Positions 1 to 5,798 of a stretch of DNA of 5,798 nt are shown here, in pieces. The translations under genes and the position numbers were made by a program. Each line of letters starts with the position of its first letter. The first letter of the stretch is position 1. Under the pieces are notes generated by a model, which was not told the origin of the DNA, made no database searches, and saw nothing but the letters and a program-made list of their open reading frames with translations. Source of the stretch: an uncultured Bacteroidota bacterium (GTDB lineage: Bacteria; Bacteroidota; Bacteroidia; Chitinophagales; Chitinophagaceae); NCBI GenBank assembly GCA_946479535.1, contig CAMLGP010000220.1:1-5798 (forward strand), written 5' to 3'.

Positions 1-1192
1 CATGCCCCAGCTTATCCTTCTTCGTTTGCAGGTATTTCTTATTGTGAGGGTTTGACTTAATAATAATTGGAATATTCTCCACCACTTCAAGACCATAACC
101 AATCAGTCCAACCCTTTTACGGGGATTATTGCTCACCAGCCTGAGCTTGGTAATTCCAAGATGGCGGAGCATTTGTGCACCGATGCCATAATCACGCTGG
201 TCCATCTGAAAACCTAAATGAAGATTGGCTTCAACAGTATCCATCCCTTCTTCCTGGAGACGATAGGCTTTTAATTTATTCAGCAAACCAATTCCCCTGC
301 CTTCCTGGTTCATATAAAGTATGGCCCCCTTACCTTCCTCCTCTACCATTTGCATGGCTTTATGCAATTGATCTCCACAGTCGCAACGCAGGGAACCCAG
401 GATATCACCCGTAAAACAGGAAGAGTGAACGCGCACCATTACCGGCTCATCTTTTTGCCATTCACCTTTCAAAAGGGCAAGGTGTTCATTGCTGGAATTT
501 TTTTCTTTGAAGGCTACCAGTTTAAACGTACCATATTTGGTAGGCATATCAACGCGAACGATCTCTTCAATCAGTGAATCACGCTTGATACGGTATTCAA
601 TCAGGTCTTTGATGGAAATAATCCTGAAATCAAATTTTTTGGCTACTTCCATTAATTCAGGAAGTCTGGCCATGCTGCCATCATCATTCATGATTTCAAC
701 CAGCACTCCACCGTAAGGAGGAGGAAATCCAGCCAGGCGGGCCAGATCAACCGCAGCTTCTGTATGTCCTGCTCTCCTGAGCACCCCGCCTTTTTTGGAG
801 CGGAGTGGGAAAACGTGACCAGGACGGCCCAGATCTTTAGGTTGAGTAAAGGGATCGATCAGCGCGTGGATTGTTTTTGAGCGATCCTGCGCGGAAATGC
901 CGGTTGAGCAACCATGCCCCAGGAGGTCAACTGACACAGTAAACGCAGTTTCATGCAGTGCCGTGTTGGTGCTGACCATTATATCAAGGCCCAGCTCATC
1001 ACAGCGGTCCTCAGGGAGAGGCACGCAGATCAGACCGCGGCCATGTTTAGCCATAAAATTGACCACTTCAGGTGTAATTGTGGCGGCAGCGGCTATGAAA
1101 TCACCTTCATTTTCCCTGTCTTCATCATCAACCACTATCACCATGCTGCCATTTTTGATCGCTAAAATGGCCTCCTCAATGGAATCTAACAT
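1..1192 (-). CDS. ribBA: Bifunctional 3,4-dihydroxy-2-butanone 4-phosphate synthase / GTP cyclohydrolase II (RibBA), 3' end cut by the window
   Basis: This cytosolic enzyme makes both precursors of riboflavin: one half converts ribulose 5-phosphate to 3,4-dihydroxy-2-butanone 4-phosphate, the other opens GTP to the pyrimidine precursor. Reading the minus strand from the ATG at 1192-1190 gives 397 residues without a stop. The N-terminal synthase half (about 1-200) shows the acidic loop [10 protein letters not shown] at 22-31, then [24 protein letters not shown] and [16 protein letters not shown], with the conserved His at 143. The cyclohydrolase half (about 205-397) has the zinc ligands Cys259, Cys270 and Cys272 in [15 protein letters not shown], then NQEGRGIGL and [14 protein letters not shown]. 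Both active sites look intact. The visible part ends KKDKLGH; family proteins are about 400 residues, so only a few codons are missing. The start is chosen because it begins directly before the synthase domain and lies 15 nt after a promoter element. It is divergent from the TonB receptor gene. Confidence 0.97.
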   Translation of the reverse strand, partial: MLDSIEEAILAIKNGSMVIVVDDEDRENEGDFIAAAATITPEVVNFMAKHGRGLICVPLPEDRCDELGLDIMVSTNTALHETAFTVSVDLLGHGCSTGISAQDRSKTIHALIDPFTQPKDLGRPGHVFPLRSKKGGVLRRAGHTEAAVDLARLAGFPPPYGGVLVEIMNDDGSMARLPELMEVAKKFDFRIISIKDLIEYRIKRDSLIEEIVRVDMPTKYGTFKLVAFKEKNSSNEHLALLKGEWQKDEPVMVRVHSSCFTGDILGSLRCDCGDQLHKAMQMVEEEGKGAILYMNQEGRGIGLLNKLKAYRLQEEGMDTVEANLHLGFQMDQRDYGIGAQMLRHLGITKLRLVSNNPRKRVGLIGYGLEVVENIPIIIKSNPHNKKYLQTKKDKLGH

Positions 1193-1207
1193 ATACCTTG
1201 ATTTTTG

Positions 1208-1215
1208 CAAAGGTA
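1208..1215 (-). promoter_or_regulatory. Bacteroidota-type -7 promoter element for ribBA
   Basis: On the minus strand this reads TACCTTTG, an exact match to the Bacteroidota -7 consensus TAnnTTTG. It ends 15 nt before the ribBA ATG, which implies a leader of only about ten bases. A clear TTTG at the -33 position is missing; a T-rich stretch lies at about the right distance. The short leader leaves no room for an FMN riboswitch. The placement is an inference from the consensus. Confidence 0.6.
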
Positions 1216-1442
1216 GTAACAAAAAAAGCCCGTTAAAAGTTGAGTTTTCTGATCAGGCAGCATATTAGATCGGAGGATTGTCTCTAAGGGTTGTTGCCTA
1301 TTTTTAGATCCGGGATTGGAAAATTTAGAAATTTATTTAATCAGGATACTGTTTATTATGTGTTGATTGACAGAAGGATACCTTTATGTCATGATTTAAA
1401 ATTTCCCAATCTACATTTTCAAATTCGTTCATAATTTGGTCA

Positions 1443-1472
1443 TTTGCAGTTGTAGAATATTCCCTTTCTTTG
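1443..1472 (+). promoter_or_regulatory. Probable Bacteroidota promoter for the TonB-dependent receptor gene
   Basis: A TTTG at 1443-1446 and TTTCTTTG at 1465-1472 are separated by 18 bp, which fits the Bacteroidota -33 TTTG / -7 TAnnTTTG layout with one mismatch in the -7 element (TT instead of TA). Transcription would begin near 1478, giving a leader of about 20 nt before the ATG at 1499. This also argues against the upstream TTG at 1436 as the translation start, since it would lie before the promoter. Confidence 0.55.
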
Positions 1473-1498
1473 CAGCAAACTTCGTAAACTATACTAAT

Positions 1499-4400
1499 AT
1501 GCTTAAGAGAATTCTGGTTCTTGTTGCTATTGTATTAATAGCAGGTTCCTCAGCATTTTCACAGGTGACAACAAGTAGTATGTCAGGTGTTGTGAAATCA
1601 GCAAGTGGTGAACCTTTAGTGGGCGCAAGCATTACAGCCACTCACACTCCTTCCGGTACCCAATACGGTACCATTTCCAAGAAAGACGGTATTTTTAATT
1701 TGCCCGGTTTAAGGATCGGCGGCCCGTATACGGTAAAGATTGATTTCGTGGGCCAGCAATCACAGGTATTCGATAATATCATCCTTCAATTGGGCCAGGA
1801 TTATAATATCCAGGCAACACTGGGTCAGGATACTCGCGAACTGAGTGGTGTTGTAGTTACTGGTAAGGGGCGCAAGGCGGCCAGTGAAAGGGGGGGAATG
1901 AGCACTGTTTTAAATAACAGAACCCTTGTGAACCTTCCTACTATCAGCCGAAGCATTACTGACTTTACAAGATTAACTCCCCAGGCAAACGGAAATAATA
2001 TTGGTGGCCGTGATGGCCGTTTTAATAATATTACTGTGGATGGCGCCAACCTGAATAATAATTTTGGGTTAAGTAGCGATGCCATACCAGGCGGTGGTAA
2101 CAATCCCGTATCTCTGGATGCCATTGATGAAGTTTCTGTAACCATTGCTCCTTTTGATGTTCGCCAGGGGAATTTTACTGGTGCCAACATCTCTGCTACC
2201 ACCAAGAGCGGTACCAATACTTTCCATGGAACCGCCTATACTTACTGGCAGAATGAAAAATTGATAGGCGATAATGTGCGTGGTGTAAAAGCGCTTAATC
2301 CTGCTCAGAAAACCAAGATCTATGGAGGTAGCATTGGTGGACCGATCATCAAAAACAAACTCTTCTTCTTTATAAATGGCGAATACGAGCAAAAACCTCC
2401 TTCCAGTGGTGTTACCTGGACCCCGAAAGGTGGATCTGGTGCCGGTAATATTTCCGATGTAACAGTAGATTCATTGAAAGCAGTTGCTACCTATGTAGGT
2501 ACTAAAGGATATGATCCGGGTGTGTATGACAATTTCCCGACTTTTAAGAACGAGAATCACAAAATTCTTGGAAAGATTGACTGGAACATCAGTAAGGTTC
2601 ATAAGCTTACCTTGAAATACAGTGACTTTAAAGGTACCCAGGATTTCCTTCCCAGCCAGAGTGGTGGTATTAATGGAGCAAGCTCATCCGGATTTGTAAC
2701 ATACGGTCCTAAATTTTCCAAAAGTTCAATGGGTTTTTCCGGTATAACTTATATACAGGAAGACGTTGTACGGTCTGGTGCATTGGAGCTTAATAGTAAT
2801 TTCAATAGCCGGTTTGCCAATCAGTTCCTGGCAACAATTACCAAGATCACTTCTTTCAAGGATCACCCAGGTGCTCAGTTCCCCTTTGTTGATATTATTA
2901 ATTCACCCGGAGGAGCTGCACAGAATGGTATTAGCGTGGGTAATGAGCCTTTTAATGGTAATAATAATAAAGTACTGAATGATATCATAACCATCACTGA
3001 TAACTTCACCTACTTTGCAGGCAAGCATACGCTTACTGCAGGTGCAAGCTATGAGTACCAAAAGGTTGGTAATATGTTCATGGCAGGCTCACAGGGTTAT
3101 TATGTGTTCAGAAATGTGGCTGATTTTGTTAACAACAGGCCTCCGCTCCTTTTCTCTCTTACCTATTCTTTGGATAAAGACCAGGATGCCGTTTATTCAG
3201 CAAACCTGAAAATTGGCCAATTGGCAGCTTATGTTCAGGATGAGATCAATGTGAATCCCAATTTCAAAGTGACTGCCGGCGTACGTATTGATAAACCTAT
3301 TTACCTGGAAGATCCAAAGGAGAATCCCGCGATTACCAACCTTACCGGACTGAATGATATTGCAGGTAAGCCGGCAAGTTATTCAACGGGTAAATGGCCA
3401 CAATCCAAGATCCTGCTTTCTCCAAGACTTGGATTTCGCTGGGACGTTCAGGGAGATAAATCACTCATCTTACGTGGAGGTACCGGAATTTATACAGGAC
3501 GTATTCCTTTTGTTTATCTGACTAATATTCCTTCAGGTAGTGGTATGTATGTATTCGGAACCCTTATTACACCAAACACTGCCGGCGTAAACCTGAATAA
3601 TTTCCTTTTCAATACTGACAGGCATGCTTATAATCCATTTTATAACACCAGCCTTCCAGCCAACCTGTTCCCAACTTCCGCTGGTACTTCAGCTCCCGGA
3701 ACATTTGCTGTAACCAGCAAGGATTTTAAATTCCCGCAGATATGGAGAACAAATTTTGGTATTGATAAACAACTCGCACGCACCTGGAGACTTAGCGTGG
3801 AATTAATGTATACAAAAGACCTGAATGCTGTTTACATGTTCAATGCCAACCAGAAGAACGCAGATACGGTAGTGCGGACAGGTTCAGTAATTCGCCAAAG
3901 GTATTCAAGTAACGCATCAAGCGTTCGCAGATTGAATACATCAGTAACCAATGCAATTGTACTTGACAATAGCAATAAAGGAAATTCTTTTGTATTTACT
4001 GTACAGCTATCAAAGTCATTTGCCAAAGGTCTTTTTGGTTCTATTGCCTATAACTACAATTTTGCCCAGGATCTCACAGCTAACCCTGGAAGCCAGGCTG
4101 CTTCAGTGTGGTCTGCAAACCCAACTTCCGGTACGCAAAATACTTTGGAATTAGCCTATTCTAACTTTGCTGTTCCTCACAGGATTTCCGGTAATCTTTC
4201 TTATCGTATTGAATACCTGAAACATCTGGCTACTACCATCTCCTTCTTTTATGAAGGAAAATCAGCTGGCACTTACAGCTATGTTTATAATGGAGATGTT
4301 AACAATGACGGTAATAGCACTACTGATCTCATGTATGTTCCTAAAAATGCAAAGGACCCGAATGAGATCCAGTTCCAAACTTCCTTCACTTATCCTAATG

Positions 4401-4816
4401 GTGTATCCTATACGGGTGCACAAATGGCCGAACTGTTCGAGAATTATATTAACCAGGATCCATATCTCCGCAAACACAGAGGTCAGGTGATACAACGTAA
4501 TGGAGCCAAGCTCCCCTGGTATAATCGGCTGGATATGAAACTGGCCCAGGATGTGTTTACTAATGTTGGAAAGATGAGACATACTCTACAGGTAACAGCA
4601 GACGTATACAATGTGTTGAACCTTGTGAATCATGATTGGGGCATCCGTAAGATCTCTACGGTAACCAATCCACTGCAATTAGCCGGAGTTACTGCAGGTA
4701 TACCAAGTTTCAGACTGTCTGCCTTCAATGGCGCTCCTGTTGTTGCCAGCTTCCAGGATAATGTGTCTACCTCCACTACTTATGCCATTCAGTTAGGCGT
4801 GAGATATCTGTTCTGA
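1499..4816 (+). CDS. Oar-type TonB-dependent outer-membrane receptor with N-terminal carboxypeptidase-regulatory-like domain
   Basis: This is a 1105-residue outer-membrane beta-barrel protein of the TonB-dependent receptor superfamily, resembling the Oar-like branch. Such receptors use TonB/ExbBD energy to import large or scarce ligands; the ligand here cannot be told from sequence. In order: a signal peptide at 1-22 (MLKRILVLVAIVLIAGSSAFSQ less its last residues, with Lys-Arg, a hydrophobic core and an A-F-S-Q end); a carboxypeptidase-regulatory-like beta-sandwich at about 27-110 (GEPLVGASI, KKDGIFNLPGLRIGGPY); the linker VVVTGKG at 118-124; the plug at about 130-235, with RDGRFNNITVDG and the typical plug-to-barrel passage DVRQGNFTGANISATTKSGT; and the barrel to the C terminus, which ends YAIQLGVRYLF with the expected terminal Phe. 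The barrel carries a DVNNDGNSTTD loop at 933-943. The ATG at 1499 is preferred because the signal peptide starts exactly there; a TTG at 1436 would add 21 residues ahead of it. No SusD-like partner lies downstream, so this is not a SusC/SusD polysaccharide pair within the window. A terminator follows, so the gene is probably transcribed alone. Confidence 0.93.
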   Translation: MLKRILVLVAIVLIAGSSAFSQVTTSSMSGVVKSASGEPLVGASITATHTPSGTQYGTISKKDGIFNLPGLRIGGPYTVKIDFVGQQSQVFDNIILQLGQDYNIQATLGQDTRELSGVVVTGKGRKAASERGGMSTVLNNRTLVNLPTISRSITDFTRLTPQANGNNIGGRDGRFNNITVDGANLNNNFGLSSDAIPGGGNNPVSLDAIDEVSVTIAPFDVRQGNFTGANISATTKSGTNTFHGTAYTYWQNEKLIGDNVRGVKALNPAQKTKIYGGSIGGPIIKNKLFFFINGEYEQKPPSSGVTWTPKGGSGAGNISDVTVDSLKAVATYVGTKGYDPGVYDNFPTFKNENHKILGKIDWNISKVHKLTLKYSDFKGTQDFLPSQSGGINGASSSGFVTYGPKFSKSSMGFSGITYIQEDVVRSGALELNSNFNSRFANQFLATITKITSFKDHPGAQFPFVDIINSPGGAAQNGISVGNEPFNGNNNKVLNDIITITDNFTYFAGKHTLTAGASYEYQKVGNMFMAGSQGYYVFRNVADFVNNRPPLLFSLTYSLDKDQDAVYSANLKIGQLAAYVQDEINVNPNFKVTAGVRIDKPIYLEDPKENPAITNLTGLNDIAGKPASYSTGKWPQSKILLSPRLGFRWDVQGDKSLILRGGTGIYTGRIPFVYLTNIPSGSGMYVFGTLITPNTAGVNLNNFLFNTDRHAYNPFYNTSLPANLFPTSAGTSAPGTFAVTSKDFKFPQIWRTNFGIDKQLARTWRLSVELMYTKDLNAVYMFNANQKNADTVVRTGSVIRQRYSSNASSVRRLNTSVTNAIVLDNSNKGNSFVFTVQLSKSFAKGLFGSIAYNYNFAQDLTANPGSQAASVWSANPTSGTQNTLELAYSNFAVPHRISGNLSYRIEYLKHLATTISFFYEGKSAGTYSYVYNGDVNNDGNSTTDLMYVPKNAKDPNEIQFQTSFTYPNGVSYTGAQMAELFENYINQDPYLRKHRGQVIQRNGAKLPWYNRLDMKLAQDVFTNVGKMRHTLQVTADVYNVLNLVNHDWGIRKISTVTNPLQLAGVTAGIPSFRLSAFNGAPVVASFQDNVSTSTTYAIQLGVRYLF

Positions 4817-4837
4817 TCTGAATTACTTTAATTATAG

Positions 4838-4869
4838 AAACCGGCTCCAGTAGAGCCGGTTTTTTATTT
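4838..4869 (+). terminator. Intrinsic terminator of the TonB-dependent receptor gene
   Basis: A perfect 10-bp stem, AAACCGGCTC at 4838-4847 and GAGCCGGTTT at 4853-4862, closes a 5-nt loop (CAGTA) and runs into TTTATTT. It begins 21 nt after the receptor stop codon. The T-run exists only on the plus strand, so it should act in that direction alone and shield the repeat array and the carboxylase gene from read-through. Confidence 0.9.
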
Positions 4870-4870
4870 G

Positions 4871-5068
4871 CCCACAGAGAACCACAGAGATACTGAGAGC
4901 CCAGAGAACCACAGACATACCGAGAGCCCAGAGAACCACAGACATACCGAGAGCCCAGAGAACTACAGAGATACCAAGATCCCAGAAAACCACAGACATA
5001 CTGAGCCCAGAGAACCACAGACATACTGAGAGCCCAGAGAACCACAGAGATACCGAGATCCCAGAGAA
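4871..5068 (+). repeat. T-poor tandem array, seven units of about 27 bp plus a partial eighth
   Basis: Units begin CCCAGAGAACCACAGA and then vary. Their positions are 4871-4899 (29 bp, an extra AC near its start), 4900-4926, 4927-4953, 4954-4980, 4981-5005 (25 bp), 5006-5032, 5033-5059, and a partial copy at 5060-5068. Units 2 and 3 are identical; the others differ by a few bases. The plus strand carries only one or two T per unit. Units 1, 4 and 7 have ACAGAGATA where 2, 3, 5 and 6 have ACAGACATA. The array sits just after the terminator and before the carboxylase promoter. The period of 27 keeps a minus-strand frame open through it, but that frame looks like a by-product. Its function is unknown; it may be a dispersed intergenic repeat. 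Confidence 0.93.
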
Positions 5069-5069
5069 A

Positions 5070-5106
5070 CCTCTGTGGTCCTCTTTTACTCTGTGGTTCT
5101 CTGTGG
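5070..5106. repeat. Inverted copies of the array motif closing the array
   Basis: Directly after the last direct unit the motif turns over. CTCTGTGGT at 5071-5079 is the reverse complement of ACCACAGAG in unit 7 (5041-5049). The 18-bp CTCTGTGGTTCTCTGTGG at 5089-5106 is the exact reverse complement of 4872-4889 in unit 1, and its first 15 bases also pair with 5035-5049 in unit 7. The array can therefore fold into a large stem-loop or into smaller hairpins at its right end. No T-run follows, so it does not look like an ordinary intrinsic terminator. Confidence 0.85.
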
Positions 5107-5136
5107 CCAGTATCCATTCTTAAACCCCGACATCAT

Positions 5137-5144
5137 TATCTTTG
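5137..5144 (+). promoter_or_regulatory. Bacteroidota-type -7 promoter element for the acyl-CoA carboxylase gene
   Basis: TATCTTTG matches the TAnnTTTG consensus exactly and ends 17 nt before the ATG at 5162. No good TTTG is seen at the -33 position; the nearest candidate is a weak TTCTTA around 5117-5122. The -33 region lies just right of the inverted repeat, so folding of the array might affect this promoter (inference). Confidence 0.6.
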
Positions 5145-5161
5145 CCAGATAACCCGTCATT

Positions 5162-5798
5162 ATGAATATAGAGTTCAACAGGAATGAAGATGGCATGAAG
5201 CAGTTGCTGAGTGATATGCATCGGAAGCAGGAAAAAATTGCAGAAGGCGGAGGTAAAAAAGCAATTGCCAAACAAAAGGAAAAGAACAAGCTCTTTGCCC
5301 GTGAACGCATAGATTACCTGGTTGATAAGGATAAACCCTTTATTGAGATCGGCCAGTTTGCCGGTTATGAAATGTATGAAGAACAGGGCGGCTGTCCGGC
5401 TGGTGGTACTGTTGCCGGAGTGGGATATGTAAGCGGCAAGCAATGCGTGATACTGGCTAATGACCAAACTGTAAAAGCAGGTGCATGGTTTCCTATTACC
5501 GGCAAGAAGAATTTGCGTATGCAGGAAATAGCCATGGAGAATCGATTACCGGTGATTTACCTGGTTGACAGCGCCGGCGTGTTCCTTCCCCTGCAGGATG
5601 AAATATTTCCCGATAAAGAGCATTTTGGCCGGATATTCCGCAACAATGCGGTGATGAGTGCAATGGGCATTACCCAGATCGCTGCTGTAATGGGCGCCTG
5701 CGTTGCCGGCGGGGCCTATCTTCCATTTATGAGCGATGAAACATTAATTGTAGAAAATAAAGGTTCCATTTTCCTGGCATTCCCATACCTTGTTAAAT
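5162..5798 (+). CDS. Acyl-CoA carboxylase carboxyltransferase (beta) subunit, methylcrotonyl-CoA carboxylase-like, 3' end cut by the window
   Basis: This is the carboxyltransferase subunit of a biotin-dependent acyl-CoA carboxylase. It moves the carboxyl group from carboxybiotin to an acyl-CoA, in the cytosol, together with a biotin-carrying alpha subunit not seen here. The 212 visible residues are the N-terminal carboxyltransferase domain; relatives are about 540 residues. Recognisable stretches are GGTVAGVGYVSGKQCVILAN (81-100), LVDSAGVFLPLQDEIFPD (from 134), HFGR and AGGAYLPFMSDE (from 182). The LPxQxxxFPDxxHFGR run points to the methylcrotonyl-CoA carboxylase beta type, acting in leucine breakdown, rather than the propionyl-CoA type, which has DSGGARIQEG at this site. 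The second position after Asp-Ser is Ala instead of the usual Gly. A related geranyl-CoA or other acyl-CoA carboxylase cannot be ruled out, so no gene symbol is given. The start is the first ATG after the promoter; there is no Shine-Dalgarno sequence. A helical charged segment, residues 10-50, precedes the catalytic fold. Confidence 0.93.
   Translation, partial: MNIEFNRNEDGMKQLLSDMHRKQEKIAEGGGKKAIAKQKEKNKLFARERIDYLVDKDKPFIEIGQFAGYEMYEEQGGCPAGGTVAGVGYVSGKQCVILANDQTVKAGAWFPITGKKNLRMQEIAMENRLPVIYLVDSAGVFLPLQDEIFPDKEHFGRIFRNNAVMSAMGITQIAAVMGACVAGGAYLPFMSDETLIVENKGSIFLAFPYLVK

Larger units (their letters stand above)
1193..1498. other. Divergent intergenic region between ribBA and the TonB receptor gene
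   Basis: These 306 bp separate two genes that point away from each other. Apart from the two promoters at its edges, the AT-rich middle holds no coding frame that I can support and no tRNA, riboswitch or terminator shape. Two weak features can be seen: an 8-bp palindrome CTGATCAG at 1249-1256, and an imperfect direct repeat, TTAGATCGGAGGATTG at 1265-1280 and TTAGATCCGGGATTGG at 1304-1319. Either could be an operator, but neither is strong enough to call. Confidence 0.6.

Noticed and set aside
1193..1260. FMN riboswitch upstream of ribBA
   Set aside because: The probable promoter lies 15 nt before the start codon, leaving no room, and none of the conserved FMN-aptamer stretches was recognised by eye.
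897..1268. Plus-strand open frames opposite ribBA (for example 897-1268 and 489-716)
   Set aside because: They are antisense to a well-conserved enzyme gene, have no recognisable domain and are low-complexity in parts.
1436..1498. TTG at 1436 as the start of the receptor gene
   Set aside because: It would put 21 residues with Cys and Arg ahead of a clear signal peptide that begins at the ATG at 1499, and it lies upstream of the probable promoter.
1499..4816. SusC of a polysaccharide utilisation locus
   Set aside because: No SusD-like gene follows, a terminator closes the unit, and the plug and barrel style fits Oar-like receptors better.
4871..5106. CRISPR array
   Set aside because: Units follow each other with no unique spacers, the unit has no CRISPR-like palindrome, and no cas gene is near.
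4776..5117. A 113-codon minus-strand open frame with repeated SVVLWA / YVCGSLGS blocks across the array
   Set aside because: The 27-bp period keeps the frame open by itself. The frame runs back through the terminator into the receptor gene, its composition follows the repeat, and no promoter or start signal supports it.
5120..5467. Minus-strand frame opposite the carboxylase gene
   Set aside because: It is antisense to a clear carboxyltransferase coding region and shows no domain of its own.
1..5798. A previously undescribed multi-gene system
   Set aside because: All three genes belong to well-known families with separate promoters; only the repeat array remains unexplained.

Overview
The window reads as a piece of chromosome from a member of the Bacteroidota, probably Chitinophagaceae or a close relative (inferred from gene style, not from a database match). 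The clues are a fused riboflavin enzyme RibBA, a large Oar-type TonB-dependent receptor with an N-terminal carboxypeptidase-regulatory-like domain, promoter elements of the Bacteroidota form TAnnTTTG just before the genes, and start codons without a clear Shine-Dalgarno sequence.

Layout. Positions 1-1192 hold almost all of ribBA on the minus strand; only its last few codons fall outside the window. A 306-bp divergent intergenic region (1193-1498) carries a promoter for each flanking gene and nothing else convincing. Positions 1499-4816 encode an intact 1105-residue outer-membrane TonB-dependent receptor on the plus strand, followed by a strong intrinsic terminator (4838-4869). Next comes a T-poor tandem array of seven units of about 27 bp plus a partial unit (4871-5068). 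An inverted copy of the repeat motif closes it (5070-5106). A third TAnnTTTG promoter (5137-5144) precedes the first 212 codons of a biotin-dependent acyl-CoA carboxylase carboxyltransferase subunit, most like methylcrotonyl-CoA carboxylase beta (5162 to the window end).

The three genes look like separate transcription units, each with its own promoter: cofactor synthesis (riboflavin), outer-membrane uptake or surface function, and acyl-CoA metabolism. Nothing ties them into one pathway. No phage, transposase, CRISPR, toxin-antitoxin, tRNA or rRNA is visible, and I see no clearly new multi-gene system. The most unusual element is the intergenic array: its units show a three-unit higher-order pattern, and an 18-bp perfect inverted repeat joins its first unit to its end, so it could fold into a large hairpin.
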